This document shows, piece after piece, positions 25,636-34,350 of a DNA stretch of 64,000 nt (positions within the stretch are counted from its first letter, which is position 1; every line of letters starts with the position of its first letter). The notes under the pieces were generated by a model. The model made no database searches and was not told where the DNA came from. It saw nothing but the letters and a program-made list of their open reading frames with translations. This DNA is from Pseudomonas kairouanensis. GTDB taxonomy: Bacteria > Pseudomonadota > Gammaproteobacteria > Pseudomonadales > Pseudomonadaceae. The stretch covers positions 22,816 to 86,815 of the forward strand of contig NZ_QUZU01000028.1 in assembly GCF_004682055.1 (NCBI RefSeq), read 5' to 3'. The translations under genes and the position numbers were made by a program.

Positions 25636-26990
25636 CCCAGGACCTGCAGGCTCGTCTTGATGCCTGGCAACTGCGCCAGGCCACTCATCTGGCCGCGTTT
25701 GCACCGGTGGCGGTGCGAGGCCGCATCCAGCGTGTCAACGGCATGTTGTTGCAATGCCGATTGCCCCAGGCGCGCATCGGCGATTTGTGCAAAGTGGACA
25801 AGGCGGGCGGTGACAGCATGCTGGCCGAAATCATCGGCTTCGACCAGCAAGATGCGGTGCTCAGCGCCTTGGGTAACCTGGAAGGCGTGCAGGTGGGCGC
25901 CAGCGTTGAGCGCCTCGGCGTACCCCATCGCGTGCGGGTGGGCGATGACCTGCTGGGGCAGGTGCTCGATGGGTTTGGGCGACCCATTTCGGGGGAGGGC
26001 GCGGGTGCATTTGTCGATGGCGACACCGAGGCGGCGACCAACGTGCTGTGTGAGGCGCCGCTGCCCACCGAGCGCCCCCGGATCAGCCAGGCGCTGGCCA
26101 CCGGCGTGCGTTCGATCGATGGGTTGCTGACCCTGGGCGAAGGCCAGCGGGTTGGCCTCTTTGCCGGTGCCGGTTGCGGCAAGACCACCTTGCTGGCGGA
26201 GATCGCCCGTAACGTGACGTGCGACGTGATTGTGTTTGGCTTGATAGGCGAGCGCGGTCGCGAACTGCGTGAATTTCTCGATCATGAACTGGACGAGCAA
26301 CTGCGCGCCAAGGCGGTGTTGGTATGTGCCACTTCGGATCGCTCCAGCATGGAGCGCGCGCGTGCCGCGTTTACCGCCACGGCCCTGGCCGAAGGGTTTC
26401 GCCGCAAGGGCCTGCGGGTACTGCTGCTGGTTGACTCCCTGACCCGCTTTGCGCGAGCCCAGCGAGAAATCGGTCTGGCGGCGGGCGAGCCGTTGGGCCG
26501 AGGGGGGCTGCCGCCGTCGGTCTACAGCCTGCTACCGCGACTGGTGGAGCGCGCCGGCTTGACTCAGGAGGGCGTGATCACGGCGATCTACACCGTGCTG
26601 ATCGAACAGGACTCCATGAGCGACCCGGTGGCCGATGAAGTGCGCTCATTGCTGGACGGCCACATCGTGCTGTCGCGCAAGCTTGCCGAGCGCGGGCATT
26701 ACCCGGCGGTGGATGTGCTGGCCAGCCTCTCGCGGATCCTCGGCAATGTGGCCGAGCTCGCGCACATACAGGCCGGCACTGCGCTGCGGCGGCTGTTATC
26801 GGCGTATCAGCAAATAGAACTGATGCTCAAGCTGGGGGAATACCAGGCCGGTAACGATGCCCTCACCGACCAGGCGGTGGAAACCCGGCAGGCGGTTGAT
26901 GACTTTTTGCGCCAGGACCTGCGCGAGCCTTCGCCACTGGCCTCGACCCTTGAACAACTGACGGAGCTGACGGCGTATGTCCCTTTCTGA
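25632..26990 (+). CDS. rscN: RscN, type III secretion ATPase (HrcN/SctN)
   Basis: 452 residues related to the beta subunit of F1-ATPase. Walker A GAGCGKTTLL near residue 178, IGERGRELREF, Walker B VLLLVDSLTRFARAQREI, and the lid region RGGLPPSVYSLLPRLVERAG are all intact. It releases substrates from chaperones and unfolds them at the cytoplasmic base of the machine; RspE is the expected stator/regulator. GTG 25632 overlaps the rspQ stop. The 3' end overlaps rspO by 14 bp. Confidence 0.97.
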   Translation: MTQDLQARLDAWQLRQATHLAAFAPVAVRGRIQRVNGMLLQCRLPQARIGDLCKVDKAGGDSMLAEIIGFDQQDAVLSALGNLEGVQVGASVERLGVPHRVRVGDDLLGQVLDGFGRPISGEGAGAFVDGDTEAATNVLCEAPLPTERPRISQALATGVRSIDGLLTLGEGQRVGLFAGAGCGKTTLLAEIARNVTCDVIVFGLIGERGRELREFLDHELDEQLRAKAVLVCATSDRSSMERARAAFTATALAEGFRRKGLRVLLLVDSLTRFARAQREIGLAAGEPLGRGGLPPSVYSLLPRLVERAGLTQEGVITAIYTVLIEQDSMSDPVADEVRSLLDGHIVLSRKLAERGHYPAVDVLASLSRILGNVAELAHIQAGTALRRLLSAYQQIELMLKLGEYQAGNDALTDQAVETRQAVDDFLRQDLREPSPLASTLEQLTELTAYVPF

Positions 26991-27390
26991 ACTGGAGACC
27001 CTAAGGCGCCTGCGCAGGCACCGGGCCGACCGTGCCGAGCGCACGTTGCGTGAGGCAAAACGACAACAGCAAACCTTGCTCGCGCACATTCAACACGCCG
27101 AGGCAACGTTGGAGCAGACGCGGCAACAGCAAGCCCTGCAAAGCGCACAGTTGCTGGACGCGCATCAGGGCCAGGTCGTTTCGTTGCAGGCGCTCAAGTC
27201 CTGGGCCGCCAAGGAGCACACCTTGTCCGCCGATACGCGCCGCGAGGAGGGCCGTTTGCAGGCTCTGCACGGGCAAAAGGCGGCACAGGTGAGCGAAGTG
27301 CAAGTCGCCCAACAGCAGGTCAGCCAATGCCTGCGCCAAGTGGAAAAACTCCAGGAGCTTTCGACGCTGCTGGCACAGGAGGCGTCATGA
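26977..27390 (+). CDS. rspO: RspO, central stalk protein (HrpO/SctO)
   Basis: 137 residues, nearly all one long coiled coil rich in Gln, Arg and Glu (LRRLRRHRADRAERTLREAKRQQQ onward), the two-helix hairpin shape of the SctO/FliJ family. It sits between the ATPase hexamer and the RscV ring and couples ATP hydrolysis to proton-driven export. Sequence identity in this family is low, so the call relies on the coiled coil, size and position between rscN and rspP. Confidence 0.82.
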   Translation: MSLSELETLRRLRRHRADRAERTLREAKRQQQTLLAHIQHAEATLEQTRQQQALQSAQLLDAHQGQVVSLQALKSWAAKEHTLSADTRREEGRLQALHGQKAAQVSEVQVAQQQVSQCLRQVEKLQELSTLLAQEAS

Positions 27391-27836
27391 CTCAGGTCGC
27401 GTCCAGCAAAACGGAGCGCCCGCCGCGTGATGAGCGCGAGTCGGGACCAGGCGTTGTGTTGCCGTGGGAGCAGCAGGGGCGCCTCTTTTCCCAACTGTTT
27501 GCCGGCGAGGGCAAAAGGGAAGGCTCCAGCCGTTCCCTGGGGGCGGCAAAAGCCACTGCCGACCTGGCACTGGTCGAGGCCTTTGCCGAGCAACTGGTGC
27601 CACGCCTCACCACCGCAACCCAATGGCCCTTGCAGGCGGCTTTTTTTCTACCGCGCCTGGGCCGGGTCGATGTCAGCGTGCGGCGCGAGCAAGGGGCCTG
27701 GCACCTGGAGATGGCCGCAGAGGAGGAGCGCACGCGTGCATGGCTGGGAGGCCTGCGACAGCACTGCCAGGACCGCTTGAGCGCCGATCTTGGAGGGCCT
27801 GTGCATCTGTCCCTGGCAGATGCGGTTCGCTCATGA
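27387..27836 (+). CDS. rspP: RspP, substrate-specificity switch / needle-length protein (HrpP/SctP)
   Basis: 149 residues. The N-terminus is polar and probably disordered (TQVASSKTERPPRDERE); the C-terminal half, with WPLQAAFFLPRLGRVDVSVRREQGAWHLEM, looks like the compact type III switch domain found in HrpP/YscP. SctP proteins set needle or pilus length and switch RscU from early to late substrates. ATG 27387 overlaps the rspO stop. HrpP of P. syringae is of similar size. Assignment is mainly by position, supported by the C-terminal domain pattern. Confidence 0.75.
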   Translation: MTQVASSKTERPPRDERESGPGVVLPWEQQGRLFSQLFAGEGKREGSSRSLGAAKATADLALVEAFAEQLVPRLTTATQWPLQAAFFLPRLGRVDVSVRREQGAWHLEMAAEEERTRAWLGGLRQHCQDRLSADLGGPVHLSLADAVRS

Positions 27837-28864
27837 GGATTTCTGCGCTGACATTGCCTGTGGTCGACAGCATGACGGCAGCCGCCCTACGTCGGCTTGG
27901 GCGTGGTTTGCGCATGCCCTTTCAGGTGGCGGGCCAGCACGGCGAGTTGATCATGGAACCGGGCATTGCGCCGTCCGGGCGGGCCTCCTTTGGTTTTGAA
28001 ACCGCCTGTGGCGTGTTGGTATTCGGTGAGCCGGGCCCCGTGCTCAGCTTGCTTGGGGATTGCCCGGTGACGTTGGCCGCACAGGGCAACGACCCGGATG
28101 CCTGGTTCTGGGCGTTCTTCCAGCATCAGCTCAGCCCTCAAGTGCAGTCGCTGCTCGGCTTCATACGCTTGCAAGCAGGTGTGCGGCCCGCCGCGTTCCG
28201 CTGTCGGCTGACAGTGAGGCTGGGAGCGTCGCGGGTGGTCGATTGCCTGGCGCTGGCCCCGGATACGTTCCTGGCCTTGTGCGCGGCTGGCCCCTGGCAA
28301 CCGCTGGCGCAACCGCTACCGACGTCGTTGCCGCTCTCGGTATCACTGCTACTTGGGCATTCGCAGTTGCCGATCAGCCAGGTCAGCTGCATACGCTGCG
28401 GTGACGTGCTGATGGTGCAACACCCGATGTTTTACCCCAGCGGCGAAGGGCATGTGCGGCTGGGCCGCCATCGCCTGCAGGGGCGCCTGGACGATGACCA
28501 GGGCGCCTTGCGGTTCACTCTTATTTCTATCGAGGACATGTGTGTGGATGAGGTGTTGACAGACCAGGGCCAGGGCTACGATTTGACCGACGCATCGTCT
28601 GCCGGGGATCGGGCACCGGTGGATGTATTCGGGCATGAGCCGTTTGATGAGTTGGCGATGAACTTGAACGTGCGCTGTGGTGCGTTGCAGTTGTCCCTGG
28701 GGGAATTACGCCAATTGGCGCCCGGTGCGATTGTGGGGGTTACAGGGTATGCGCCGGGGATGGCCGGGCTGTATTACGGTGACCGCCCCATCGGCCACGG
28801 CAAATTGGTGGACGTGGATGGCCGCTTGGGTCTGCAGTTGTCCCGCGTGATTTTTTCTCGATGA
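27833..28864 (+). CDS. rscQ: RscQ, sorting-platform protein, single fused form (HrcQA+HrcQB/SctQ)
   Basis: 343 residues: an N-terminal HrcQA-like part (residues 1-190), a first SpoA-like domain, an acidic linker, then a C-terminal SpoA domain (about 263-343, LNVRCGALQLSLGELRQLAPGAIVGV). In P. syringae these parts are two genes, hrcQA and hrcQB; here one uninterrupted frame encodes both. Start 27833 overlaps the rspP stop (ATGA); open sequence further upstream in this frame is only the shadow of rspP. SctQ forms the cytoplasmic pods that recruit substrates. A possible internal start for a short C-terminal form is at GTG 28619. Confidence 0.9.
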   Translation: MRISALTLPVVDSMTAAALRRLGRGLRMPFQVAGQHGELIMEPGIAPSGRASFGFETACGVLVFGEPGPVLSLLGDCPVTLAAQGNDPDAWFWAFFQHQLSPQVQSLLGFIRLQAGVRPAAFRCRLTVRLGASRVVDCLALAPDTFLALCAAGPWQPLAQPLPTSLPLSVSLLLGHSQLPISQVSCIRCGDVLMVQHPMFYPSGEGHVRLGRHRLQGRLDDDQGALRFTLISIEDMCVDEVLTDQGQGYDLTDASSAGDRAPVDVFGHEPFDELAMNLNVRCGALQLSLGELRQLAPGAIVGVTGYAPGMAGLYYGDRPIGHGKLVDVDGRLGLQLSRVIFSR

Positions 28865-29514
28865 ATTTGCAGGGCATCGATCCCGTTCTGCTGGCGCTGT
28901 TTCTCGGCGCGCTGTCACTGATGCCGATGCTGCTGATCGTGTGCACGGCGTTCCTGAAGATCGTCATTGTGCTGATGATCACACGCAACGCCCTCGGCGT
29001 GCAGCAGGTGCCGCCGAGCATGGCCATCAATGGCATCGCCCTGGCAGCCACGCTGTTCATCATGGCGCCGGTAGGCCATGAAATCGCACAGGCGGTCAAG
29101 GCCACGCCGGTGGATATGAGCAGTGTGCAAGCATTTCAGGACACGAGTGGCCACGCGATCCAGCCATTACGCGCCTTCATGGCACGCAATACCGACCCCG
29201 ACATTCTTACCCACTTGGTGGAAAGCAGCGTGCGCCTGTGGCCACCGGAAATGGCCCAGGCGACGCATCGTGACGACCTGGTCCTGCTGATTCCCGCCTA
29301 CGTGCTGTCGCAGTTGCAGTCGGGGTTCGAGATCGGGTTCCTGATCTACATCCCGTTTATCGTCATCGACCTGATTGTCTCCAACCTGCTGCTGGCACTG
29401 GGCATGCAGATGGTCTCGCCCATGACCATTTCGCTGCCCCTCAAACTGCTGCTGTTCGTGCTGGTTTCCGGGTGGTCTCGGCTGCTCGACAGCCTGTTCC
29501 TGTCTTACCTTTGA
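28861..29514 (+). CDS. rscR: RscR, export gate protein (HrcR/SctR)
   Basis: 217 residues of the FliP family: four membrane helices with the conserved FLKIVIVLMITRNALGVQQVPPSMAINGIAL in the first half and LIPAYVLSQLQSGFEIGFLIYIPFIVIDLIVSNLLLALGM in the second. Five copies form the core of the export gate with RscS and RscT. ATG 28861 overlaps the rscQ stop. All expected family motifs are intact. Confidence 0.97.
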   Translation: MNLQGIDPVLLALFLGALSLMPMLLIVCTAFLKIVIVLMITRNALGVQQVPPSMAINGIALAATLFIMAPVGHEIAQAVKATPVDMSSVQAFQDTSGHAIQPLRAFMARNTDPDILTHLVESSVRLWPPEMAQATHRDDLVLLIPAYVLSQLQSGFEIGFLIYIPFIVIDLIVSNLLLALGMQMVSPMTISLPLKLLLFVLVSGWSRLLDSLFLSYL

Positions 29515-29521
29515 GGCGCTT

Positions 29522-29785
29522 ATGGACCCGACCATGCTGTTCAAACAGGGCATGTTGCTGGTGGTCGTGCTTTCGGCGCCACCGCTGATTGTGGCCGTCA
29601 TCGTGGGGGTGCTCACCTCCCTGGTGCAGGCGTTGATGCAGATCCAGGACCAGACCTTGCCCTTTGGTATCAAGCTGGTCGCAGTGGGCATCACGCTGGT
29701 GATGACGGGCCGCTGGATTGGCGTGGAATTGATCCAGTTGATCAACCTGACCTTCGACATGATCGCGCGCTCGGCATTGAACTGA
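29522..29785 (+). CDS. rscS: RscS, export gate protein (HrcS/SctS)
   Basis: 87 residues, two membrane helices, FliQ family: LFKQGMLLVVVLSAPPLIVAVIVGVLTSLVQALMQIQDQTLPFGIKLVAV. Four copies wrap the RscR/RscT core. ATG 29522 lies seven bases after the rscR stop, with GAGGCGCTT as ribosome site. Length is normal, so the gene appears intact; published accounts of P. fluorescens SBW25 describe defects in this part of the cluster, which are not seen here. Confidence 0.95.
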   Translation: MDPTMLFKQGMLLVVVLSAPPLIVAVIVGVLTSLVQALMQIQDQTLPFGIKLVAVGITLVMTGRWIGVELIQLINLTFDMIARSALN

Positions 29786-29796
29786 GGTAAATACGC

Positions 29797-30585
29797 TTGC
29801 AGGCCTATCTTGAATATCTGCCCAGCCTCGTGATCGGCATGGCGCGTATCTATCCCTGCGCGATTCTGGTGCCGGCGTTTTGCTTTCAGCATATTCGCGG
29901 CATGCCCCGCCACGTCATCGTGATGGTCATGGCATTGCTGCCGACGCCGGGTATCCACGCGGCTTTGCAAGACCAGGATCATTCAGCCGCGATGATTGCC
30001 GGGCTGGTGTTGAAAGAGACTGCCCTGGGCATTCTGCTCGGCGTGTTGTTGGCTATGCCGTTCTGGTTGTTCGAGTCGGTAGGGGCTTTGCTGGACAACC
30101 AGCGCGGCGCGTTGACGGGGGGGCAGATCAACCCTTCCCTCGGGCCGGACGCCACGCCCATTGGCCATATGTTCAAACAGTTGGCGATTTTCTTGTTGAT
30201 GGTCACCTTGGGGTTGGGCGTGCTGACCCAGGTGATCTGGGACAGCTACCTGATCTGGCCCGCCACGAGCTGGTTGCCACTCCCCGCAGTGGGCGGTTTC
30301 ACGGTGTTCCTGGGGGTGATGGGCGATACCTTTACCCACATGATGCTGTACGCGGCGCCCTTTATCGCGGTGTTGCTGTTGCTGGAGTTCGGCGTGGCGC
30401 TGCTGAGCCTCTACAGCCCGCAGTTGCAGGTATCGTCGCTGGCGATGCCGGTAAAATGCCTGGCCGGGTTGGCGTTCCTGCTGTTGTATCTACCGTTGCT
30501 GCAAGACCTGATCGTTGGCCGCATGAGCCTGTTGGGCGACCTCAAGCATGCCCTTGGCGTGATGTTTCGGGTGGCACAACCTTGA
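29797..30585 (+). CDS. rscT: RscT, export gate protein (HrcT/SctT)
   Basis: 262 residues, FliR family, about six to eight membrane helices (YLPSLVIGMARIYPCAILVPAFCFQHIRGMPRHVIVMVMAL; LFESVGALLDNQRGALTGGQINPSLG). The start is a TTG at 29797 with TGAGG nine bases upstream; the next in-frame ATG (29837 region) would cut into TM1, so TTG is preferred. The stop overlaps the TTG start of rscU. Normal length for SctT. Confidence 0.93.
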   Translation: MQAYLEYLPSLVIGMARIYPCAILVPAFCFQHIRGMPRHVIVMVMALLPTPGIHAALQDQDHSAAMIAGLVLKETALGILLGVLLAMPFWLFESVGALLDNQRGALTGGQINPSLGPDATPIGHMFKQLAIFLLMVTLGLGVLTQVIWDSYLIWPATSWLPLPAVGGFTVFLGVMGDTFTHMMLYAAPFIAVLLLLEFGVALLSLYSPQLQVSSLAMPVKCLAGLAFLLLYLPLLQDLIVGRMSLLGDLKHALGVMFRVAQP

Positions 30586-31679
30586 GCGATTCCGGCGAGA
30601 AAAAACACCCGGCCTCGGCCAAAAAACTTCGAGATCAGCGCAAGAAGGGCCAGGTCGCCCAGAGCCAGGACGTCGGCAAGTTGCTGGTGCTCACCGCCCT
30701 TAGCGAAATCGCGTTGTTCACTGCCGAGCCCAGCATGCAGCGTTTTCAACAATTGCTGGTGCTGCCCATGAACCGCATGGGCCAACCCTTTGTACGGGCA
30801 CTGGAAGAAGTGCTGGTGGAGGGCTTGCTGGTTTTTATCGGTTTTGCCTTGTTGATGGCTGGGGTGGCGATTGCCGTCAAACTGATCAGCAGTTGGATGC
30901 AGTTCGGGCTGCTGTTCGCACCGCACACCTTGAAGCCTGATTTCAATCGGCTCAATCCGCTCAATCAAGCCAAGCAGATGTTTTCTGGCCAGTCCTTGAT
31001 GACCCTGCTGATGGGCTTGGCCAAAGCGGTGCTGCTGAGCCTGATTCTATACGTGGTGATTGGTCCGGAATTGGGGGTGCTGATCAGTCTGGCCAACAGC
31101 GATCTACAGAGCTATGTCCGGGCCTTGATCGCGTTGTTTCGCCACCTGCTGCATGTGTGCCTCGGGCTGCTGCTGGTATTGGCGCTGATCGACCTGGCCC
31201 TGCAGAAGTATTTTTTTGCCAAGCGCATGCGCATGACCCAGGTGGAGGTGGTCAAGGAGTACAAGGACATGGAGGGCGACCCTCACGTCAAGGGCCAGCG
31301 CCGCCAGCTGGCCTACGAACTGGCGAATGAGGAACCTAAGGTCAAGCTGCCCAAGCTTGAGGAGTCCGACATGCTGGTGGTCAACCCAACGCACTTTGCC
31401 GTTGCCCTGTACTACCGACCCGGCGAGACACCCTTGCCGCGGTTAGTGGAAAAAGGCACCGATGCCCAGGCCCGTCGATTGATCGACCGAGCCAAGGCGG
31501 CGGATATACCGGTGATCCAATGCGTGTGGTTGGCGCGTACGCTGTACAAGCAGGCACTGGGCAAGAGCATTCCTCGCGATACGCTTCAAGCGGTTGCCTT
31601 CATCTACCGCACCTTGCGTGAGCTGGACGCGCAGGCCAAGCGCGAAACCCTGGAGTTGCCCGAACTGGATCAACGTTGA
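30582..31679 (+). CDS. rscU: RscU, autocleaving export switch protein (HrcU/SctU)
   Basis: 365 residues of the FlhB/SctU family: basic N-terminus SGEKKHPASAKKLRDQRKKGQVAQSQDV, four membrane helices (residues 30-210), then a cytoplasmic domain with the self-cleaving NPTH motif at about residues 268-271 (VVNPTHFAVALYY). Cleavage between N and P allows the switch to late substrates. The TTG at 30582 overlapping the rscT stop is chosen because it gives the family's N-terminus; the frame is open about 700 bp upstream, which is only rscT's shadow. It ends directly against the oppositely oriented rspV. Confidence 0.95.
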   Translation: MSDSGEKKHPASAKKLRDQRKKGQVAQSQDVGKLLVLTALSEIALFTAEPSMQRFQQLLVLPMNRMGQPFVRALEEVLVEGLLVFIGFALLMAGVAIAVKLISSWMQFGLLFAPHTLKPDFNRLNPLNQAKQMFSGQSLMTLLMGLAKAVLLSLILYVVIGPELGVLISLANSDLQSYVRALIALFRHLLHVCLGLLLVLALIDLALQKYFFAKRMRMTQVEVVKEYKDMEGDPHVKGQRRQLAYELANEEPKVKLPKLEESDMLVVNPTHFAVALYYRPGETPLPRLVEKGTDAQARRLIDRAKAADIPVIQCVWLARTLYKQALGKSIPRDTLQAVAFIYRTLRELDAQAKRETLELPELDQR

Positions 31680-31997
31680 TCAGCCGTGGTCCAGCCCCGC
31701 CAGCGACAGTAAGCGGTCGAGGACGCCTTCCGGCGCCGTGCCCGCAGGGTCGATGTTGTGCCAAAGCACCAGGGCGTCATCGGCAGTGGAAAATACAAAA
31801 CACCCGTCGTACGCCAGGGCTTGTTCAAAGCGCCGTTCCAGCGCCCGTTGCACTTGCCTGGCTTGCAATGCCTCGCGGTTGATCTGCAGCGCCAGGCCTC
31901 GTTGCGCTCCGGCGTTCAGCATGCGCAACACGATGCCTTTTGACAGGGGCAGGTGAGTGGTCGCGCCACTCACCAGGTCATGCAGGCCAGGGGTCAT
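31680..31997 (-). CDS. rspV: RspV, HrpV-like regulatory protein
   Basis: 105 residues, size and position of P. syringae HrpV, the anti-activator that binds HrpS and is relieved by HrpG. The sequence (THLPLSKGIVLRMLNAGAQRGLALQINREALQARQVQRALERRFEQAL) is a small helical protein with no DNA-binding motif. ATG 31997 is chosen because the frame before it is the shadow of rspT, and the start overlaps the rspT stop. Here the expected partner would be RspR. Function is transferred from HrpV and is not shown by any catalytic motif. Confidence 0.78.
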   Translation of the reverse strand: MTPGLHDLVSGATTHLPLSKGIVLRMLNAGAQRGLALQINREALQARQVQRALERRFEQALAYDGCFVFSTADDALVLWHNIDPAGTAPEGVLDRLLSLAGLDHG

Positions 31998-32197
31998 CGT
32001 TCCAGAGAAATCGTCTGGTGATCCGAACGTTCGCCGGAAGGGCCGGGCTGGGTACGCATGTGTTCGGGCCACCAGATCACCATCGTATCGGCGCTCGATT
32101 GCGGACGGGAGCAGGAGTCGCCGCGGCAGGTAGAGGTACAGCTGGCCACGACCGGCAGCAGGCTTATCAGCGTGAGGCAACGCAGTAGGCGGATCAT
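31994..32197 (-). CDS. rspT: RspT, small lipoprotein (HrpT-like)
   Basis: 67 residues: signal peptide LLRCLTLISLLPVVASC with lipobox VASC, then a Cys-rich mature start (CTSTCRGDSCSRP). P. syringae HrpT has the same size and lies between hrcC and hrpV, and is an outer-membrane lipoprotein thought to help RscC/HrcC assembly (pilotin-like). It overlaps rscC upstream and rspV downstream by 4 bp each. Confidence 0.87.
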   Translation of the reverse strand: MIRLLRCLTLISLLPVVASCTSTCRGDSCSRPQSSADTMVIWWPEHMRTQPGPSGERSDHQTISLER

Positions 32198-34335
32198 TCT
32201 GGTTTCTTTCCGGTAGGTACGATCAAGGAGGGGCGCGAGACGCCGATGTGTTCGTCTTTGACCACTGGCCGCATGGCGATGAACACTTCCGCTTCTTCAC
32301 CCGGCTTGAGCCAGGCCCGTGGCCAGGCCGTTACTGCCAGTGTTTGTGAGTTGCTGCACTCTTTTTCATCGATGCGCACATGCCGGTCGTGTTGGTTGCG
32401 TAGCACCACCACCGCGACGTTGAACTGCGGGCCGCTGTACCACTGGCTGCGCTCGGGGTTGAGCGCGAGCAGGTCACGGGTCGAGCACAGGGTGTTCAGG
32501 CCCAGCGGCATAGGCGCCGCCATGAAGGCCTTGGGCACTTGCCCGCTGACCAGGGTGGCCAGTGCGTGGATCAGGTCATTGCGCTTGATCTCGGGGGCGT
32601 GAGGGGCCATGCGTCGGGCCAGGGGCTTGAGGGCGGCCTGCAGTTCTGCCTGGTCGGCTTGTGGCAAGTAGCGCGACGGGTCAGCCTGATCACCGATGAC
32701 GCGCGGGGTGATGATAAACAGGCGCTCACGCCGGTTGTTCTTTCGTTCGGTGGATGAAAACAAGGCCTTGCCCAGCAGGGGAATATCACCCAGAAGTGGG
32801 ATCTTGTTGAGCTGGTCGGTGTTGTCCGTGACATGAAAACCACCCACCACCAGCGAGCGTTTTTCCGCCATTACCGCCTGGGTACTGACCGAGCCCTTGC
32901 GCACATCGAGTTGGGTACGGTTGGGGTTGGATTCATCGAAATTGCCATCCTCGATGTTGACCGACAAATGAATCTGGTGGCTGCCACGGGAGGTGATCAC
33001 GCGAGGCTCCACCCGGAAACTGGTGCCAACGGTGACCGGCAGGATGGTTGCGATTTCGCTGCCCCCGGTGAGGTATTGCGTGCGGTTGAAGTCGATCACC
33101 GCCGGTTGGTTTTCCAGGGTCAGTACCGAGGGGTTGGACACCAGGGTCGCCAGGCCGCGCTGTTCCAGGGCCCTTACCGCAGCGAAGAAACCGTCCCGAT
33201 TGTTGATCGACAGTTGCGATGAGGTGCCCGGTGCAATGTTGTTGACGCCACCTTGGAAGTTGCCGTTGCGAAAGCCCCAATTCACGCCCAGTTCCCGCAG
33301 TTGGGTCCGTTCGATATCCAGAATGATGGCGTCGATTTCCACCAGCTTGCGCGCCACGTCGAGCTGGGTGATCAGGTCGCGGTACATGCCTTGGCGTTCC
33401 GGCAAGTCATAGATCATCACCGCGTTGTTGCGCACATCGGCCTCAACCCGAATACGACCAGGCGCTACCGCTGCCCGGGGGGTGACGGCCACTGCGTTGT
33501 TGAGCGGCGCCTGGCTGGTCGGCTGGGCTAGCATCTGGCCCAGCAGCGGGTTGCCAAGCCTGGGGAAACCCTGGGCCAAGGGCACCGCCGCCGCAGCGCC
33601 CGATGACGGCGCCTGGGTGACCTGCGACGTGGCCGAGCGAGGTTCGAGCAGCCCGCGCAGCATGCTGGCGACGCCGGGGATGATCATCTTTTCACCCCGA
33701 TAATCGATCTGACGGTCCGCGGCGTTTGCGAATTTCAACGAGTAGGTCAGCACGCTGTGCTTCTCGTCGGTTGAGCGACGCTGGCTGCTGAACTGCTTGA
33801 TCTGCTCGATATAGCGCCTGGGGCCGGACACCAGCACCACGCCGTCCTCGGGCAGCTCCCCCCAGCCGAAGCGGCTGTCGAGCAACCCGATATCGGTGAG
33901 CGCCTGCTTGAGGTCGCTCACGGTTTCGCTCGACACTTCCAGGCGTGCGGAGTCCTGTTGGTCCAGGGCGCTGATGTAGAGCGTATTGTTGTACAGGTAC
34001 CATTGGAAGCGATGTTCCACCCCCAGGCGGTCGAGCATCGACTGCGGGGTATTTGCGCGAATCTTGCCATTGACGTTGCCATCCAGCAGGCCTTCGATCT
34101 GCAATTGGATGCCGAAGGTCTGGGCGAAATCGTCGAGCACTTCGCGCAGCGGTTTGTGCTCGGCCTCGTAGGCGTAGGCCGTGTTTTTCCATTCGGCGGG
34201 GATGGCCGCCAGGCTGTTGTGCACCGGCAACAGCAACAACGGCAGGGCGAACAGGCTGCGCCAGCCGACGGGTTTTGTAACCGCAGCGAGCAAGCGTGAG
34301 TGCAAGCCAGCGTGCTTGGGGGTCTTGTTGTACAT
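32194..34335 (-). CDS. rscC: RscC, outer-membrane secretin (HrcC/SctC)
   Basis: 713 residues. Signal region SLFALPLLLLPVHNSLAA (about 28-45), periplasmic N0/N1 domains (VLDDFAQTFGIQLQIEG), further ring domains (LVEIDAIILDIERTQLRELGVNWGF), then the secretin core with VSNPSVLTLENQPAVIDFN and VGGFHVTDNTDQLNKIPLLGDIPLLGKALF. The ring forms the outer-membrane channel of the system. The C-terminal 130 residues after IITPRVI are longer than the minimal secretin, as in other Hrp1 HrcC proteins. It starts 15 bases after rspG. Confidence 0.96.
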   Translation of the reverse strand: MYNKTPKHAGLHSRLLAAVTKPVGWRSLFALPLLLLPVHNSLAAIPAEWKNTAYAYEAEHKPLREVLDDFAQTFGIQLQIEGLLDGNVNGKIRANTPQSMLDRLGVEHRFQWYLYNNTLYISALDQQDSARLEVSSETVSDLKQALTDIGLLDSRFGWGELPEDGVVLVSGPRRYIEQIKQFSSQRRSTDEKHSVLTYSLKFANAADRQIDYRGEKMIIPGVASMLRGLLEPRSATSQVTQAPSSGAAAAVPLAQGFPRLGNPLLGQMLAQPTSQAPLNNAVAVTPRAAVAPGRIRVEADVRNNAVMIYDLPERQGMYRDLITQLDVARKLVEIDAIILDIERTQLRELGVNWGFRNGNFQGGVNNIAPGTSSQLSINNRDGFFAAVRALEQRGLATLVSNPSVLTLENQPAVIDFNRTQYLTGGSEIATILPVTVGTSFRVEPRVITSRGSHQIHLSVNIEDGNFDESNPNRTQLDVRKGSVSTQAVMAEKRSLVVGGFHVTDNTDQLNKIPLLGDIPLLGKALFSSTERKNNRRERLFIITPRVIGDQADPSRYLPQADQAELQAALKPLARRMAPHAPEIKRNDLIHALATLVSGQVPKAFMAAPMPLGLNTLCSTRDLLALNPERSQWYSGPQFNVAVVVLRNQHDRHVRIDEKECSNSQTLAVTAWPRAWLKPGEEAEVFIAMRPVVKDEHIGVSRPSLIVPTGKKPE

Positions 34336-34350
34336 GGCAGGTTCTCGGTT

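Noticed and set aside
29880..30581. Open frame continuing upstream of rscU, which would give a 599-residue protein
   Set aside because: Residues before the TTG at 30582 are an out-of-frame reading of rscT and match no SctU; the TTG overlapping the rscT stop gives the normal RscU N-terminus. The same reasoning removes the upstream extension of rscQ (27464-27832).
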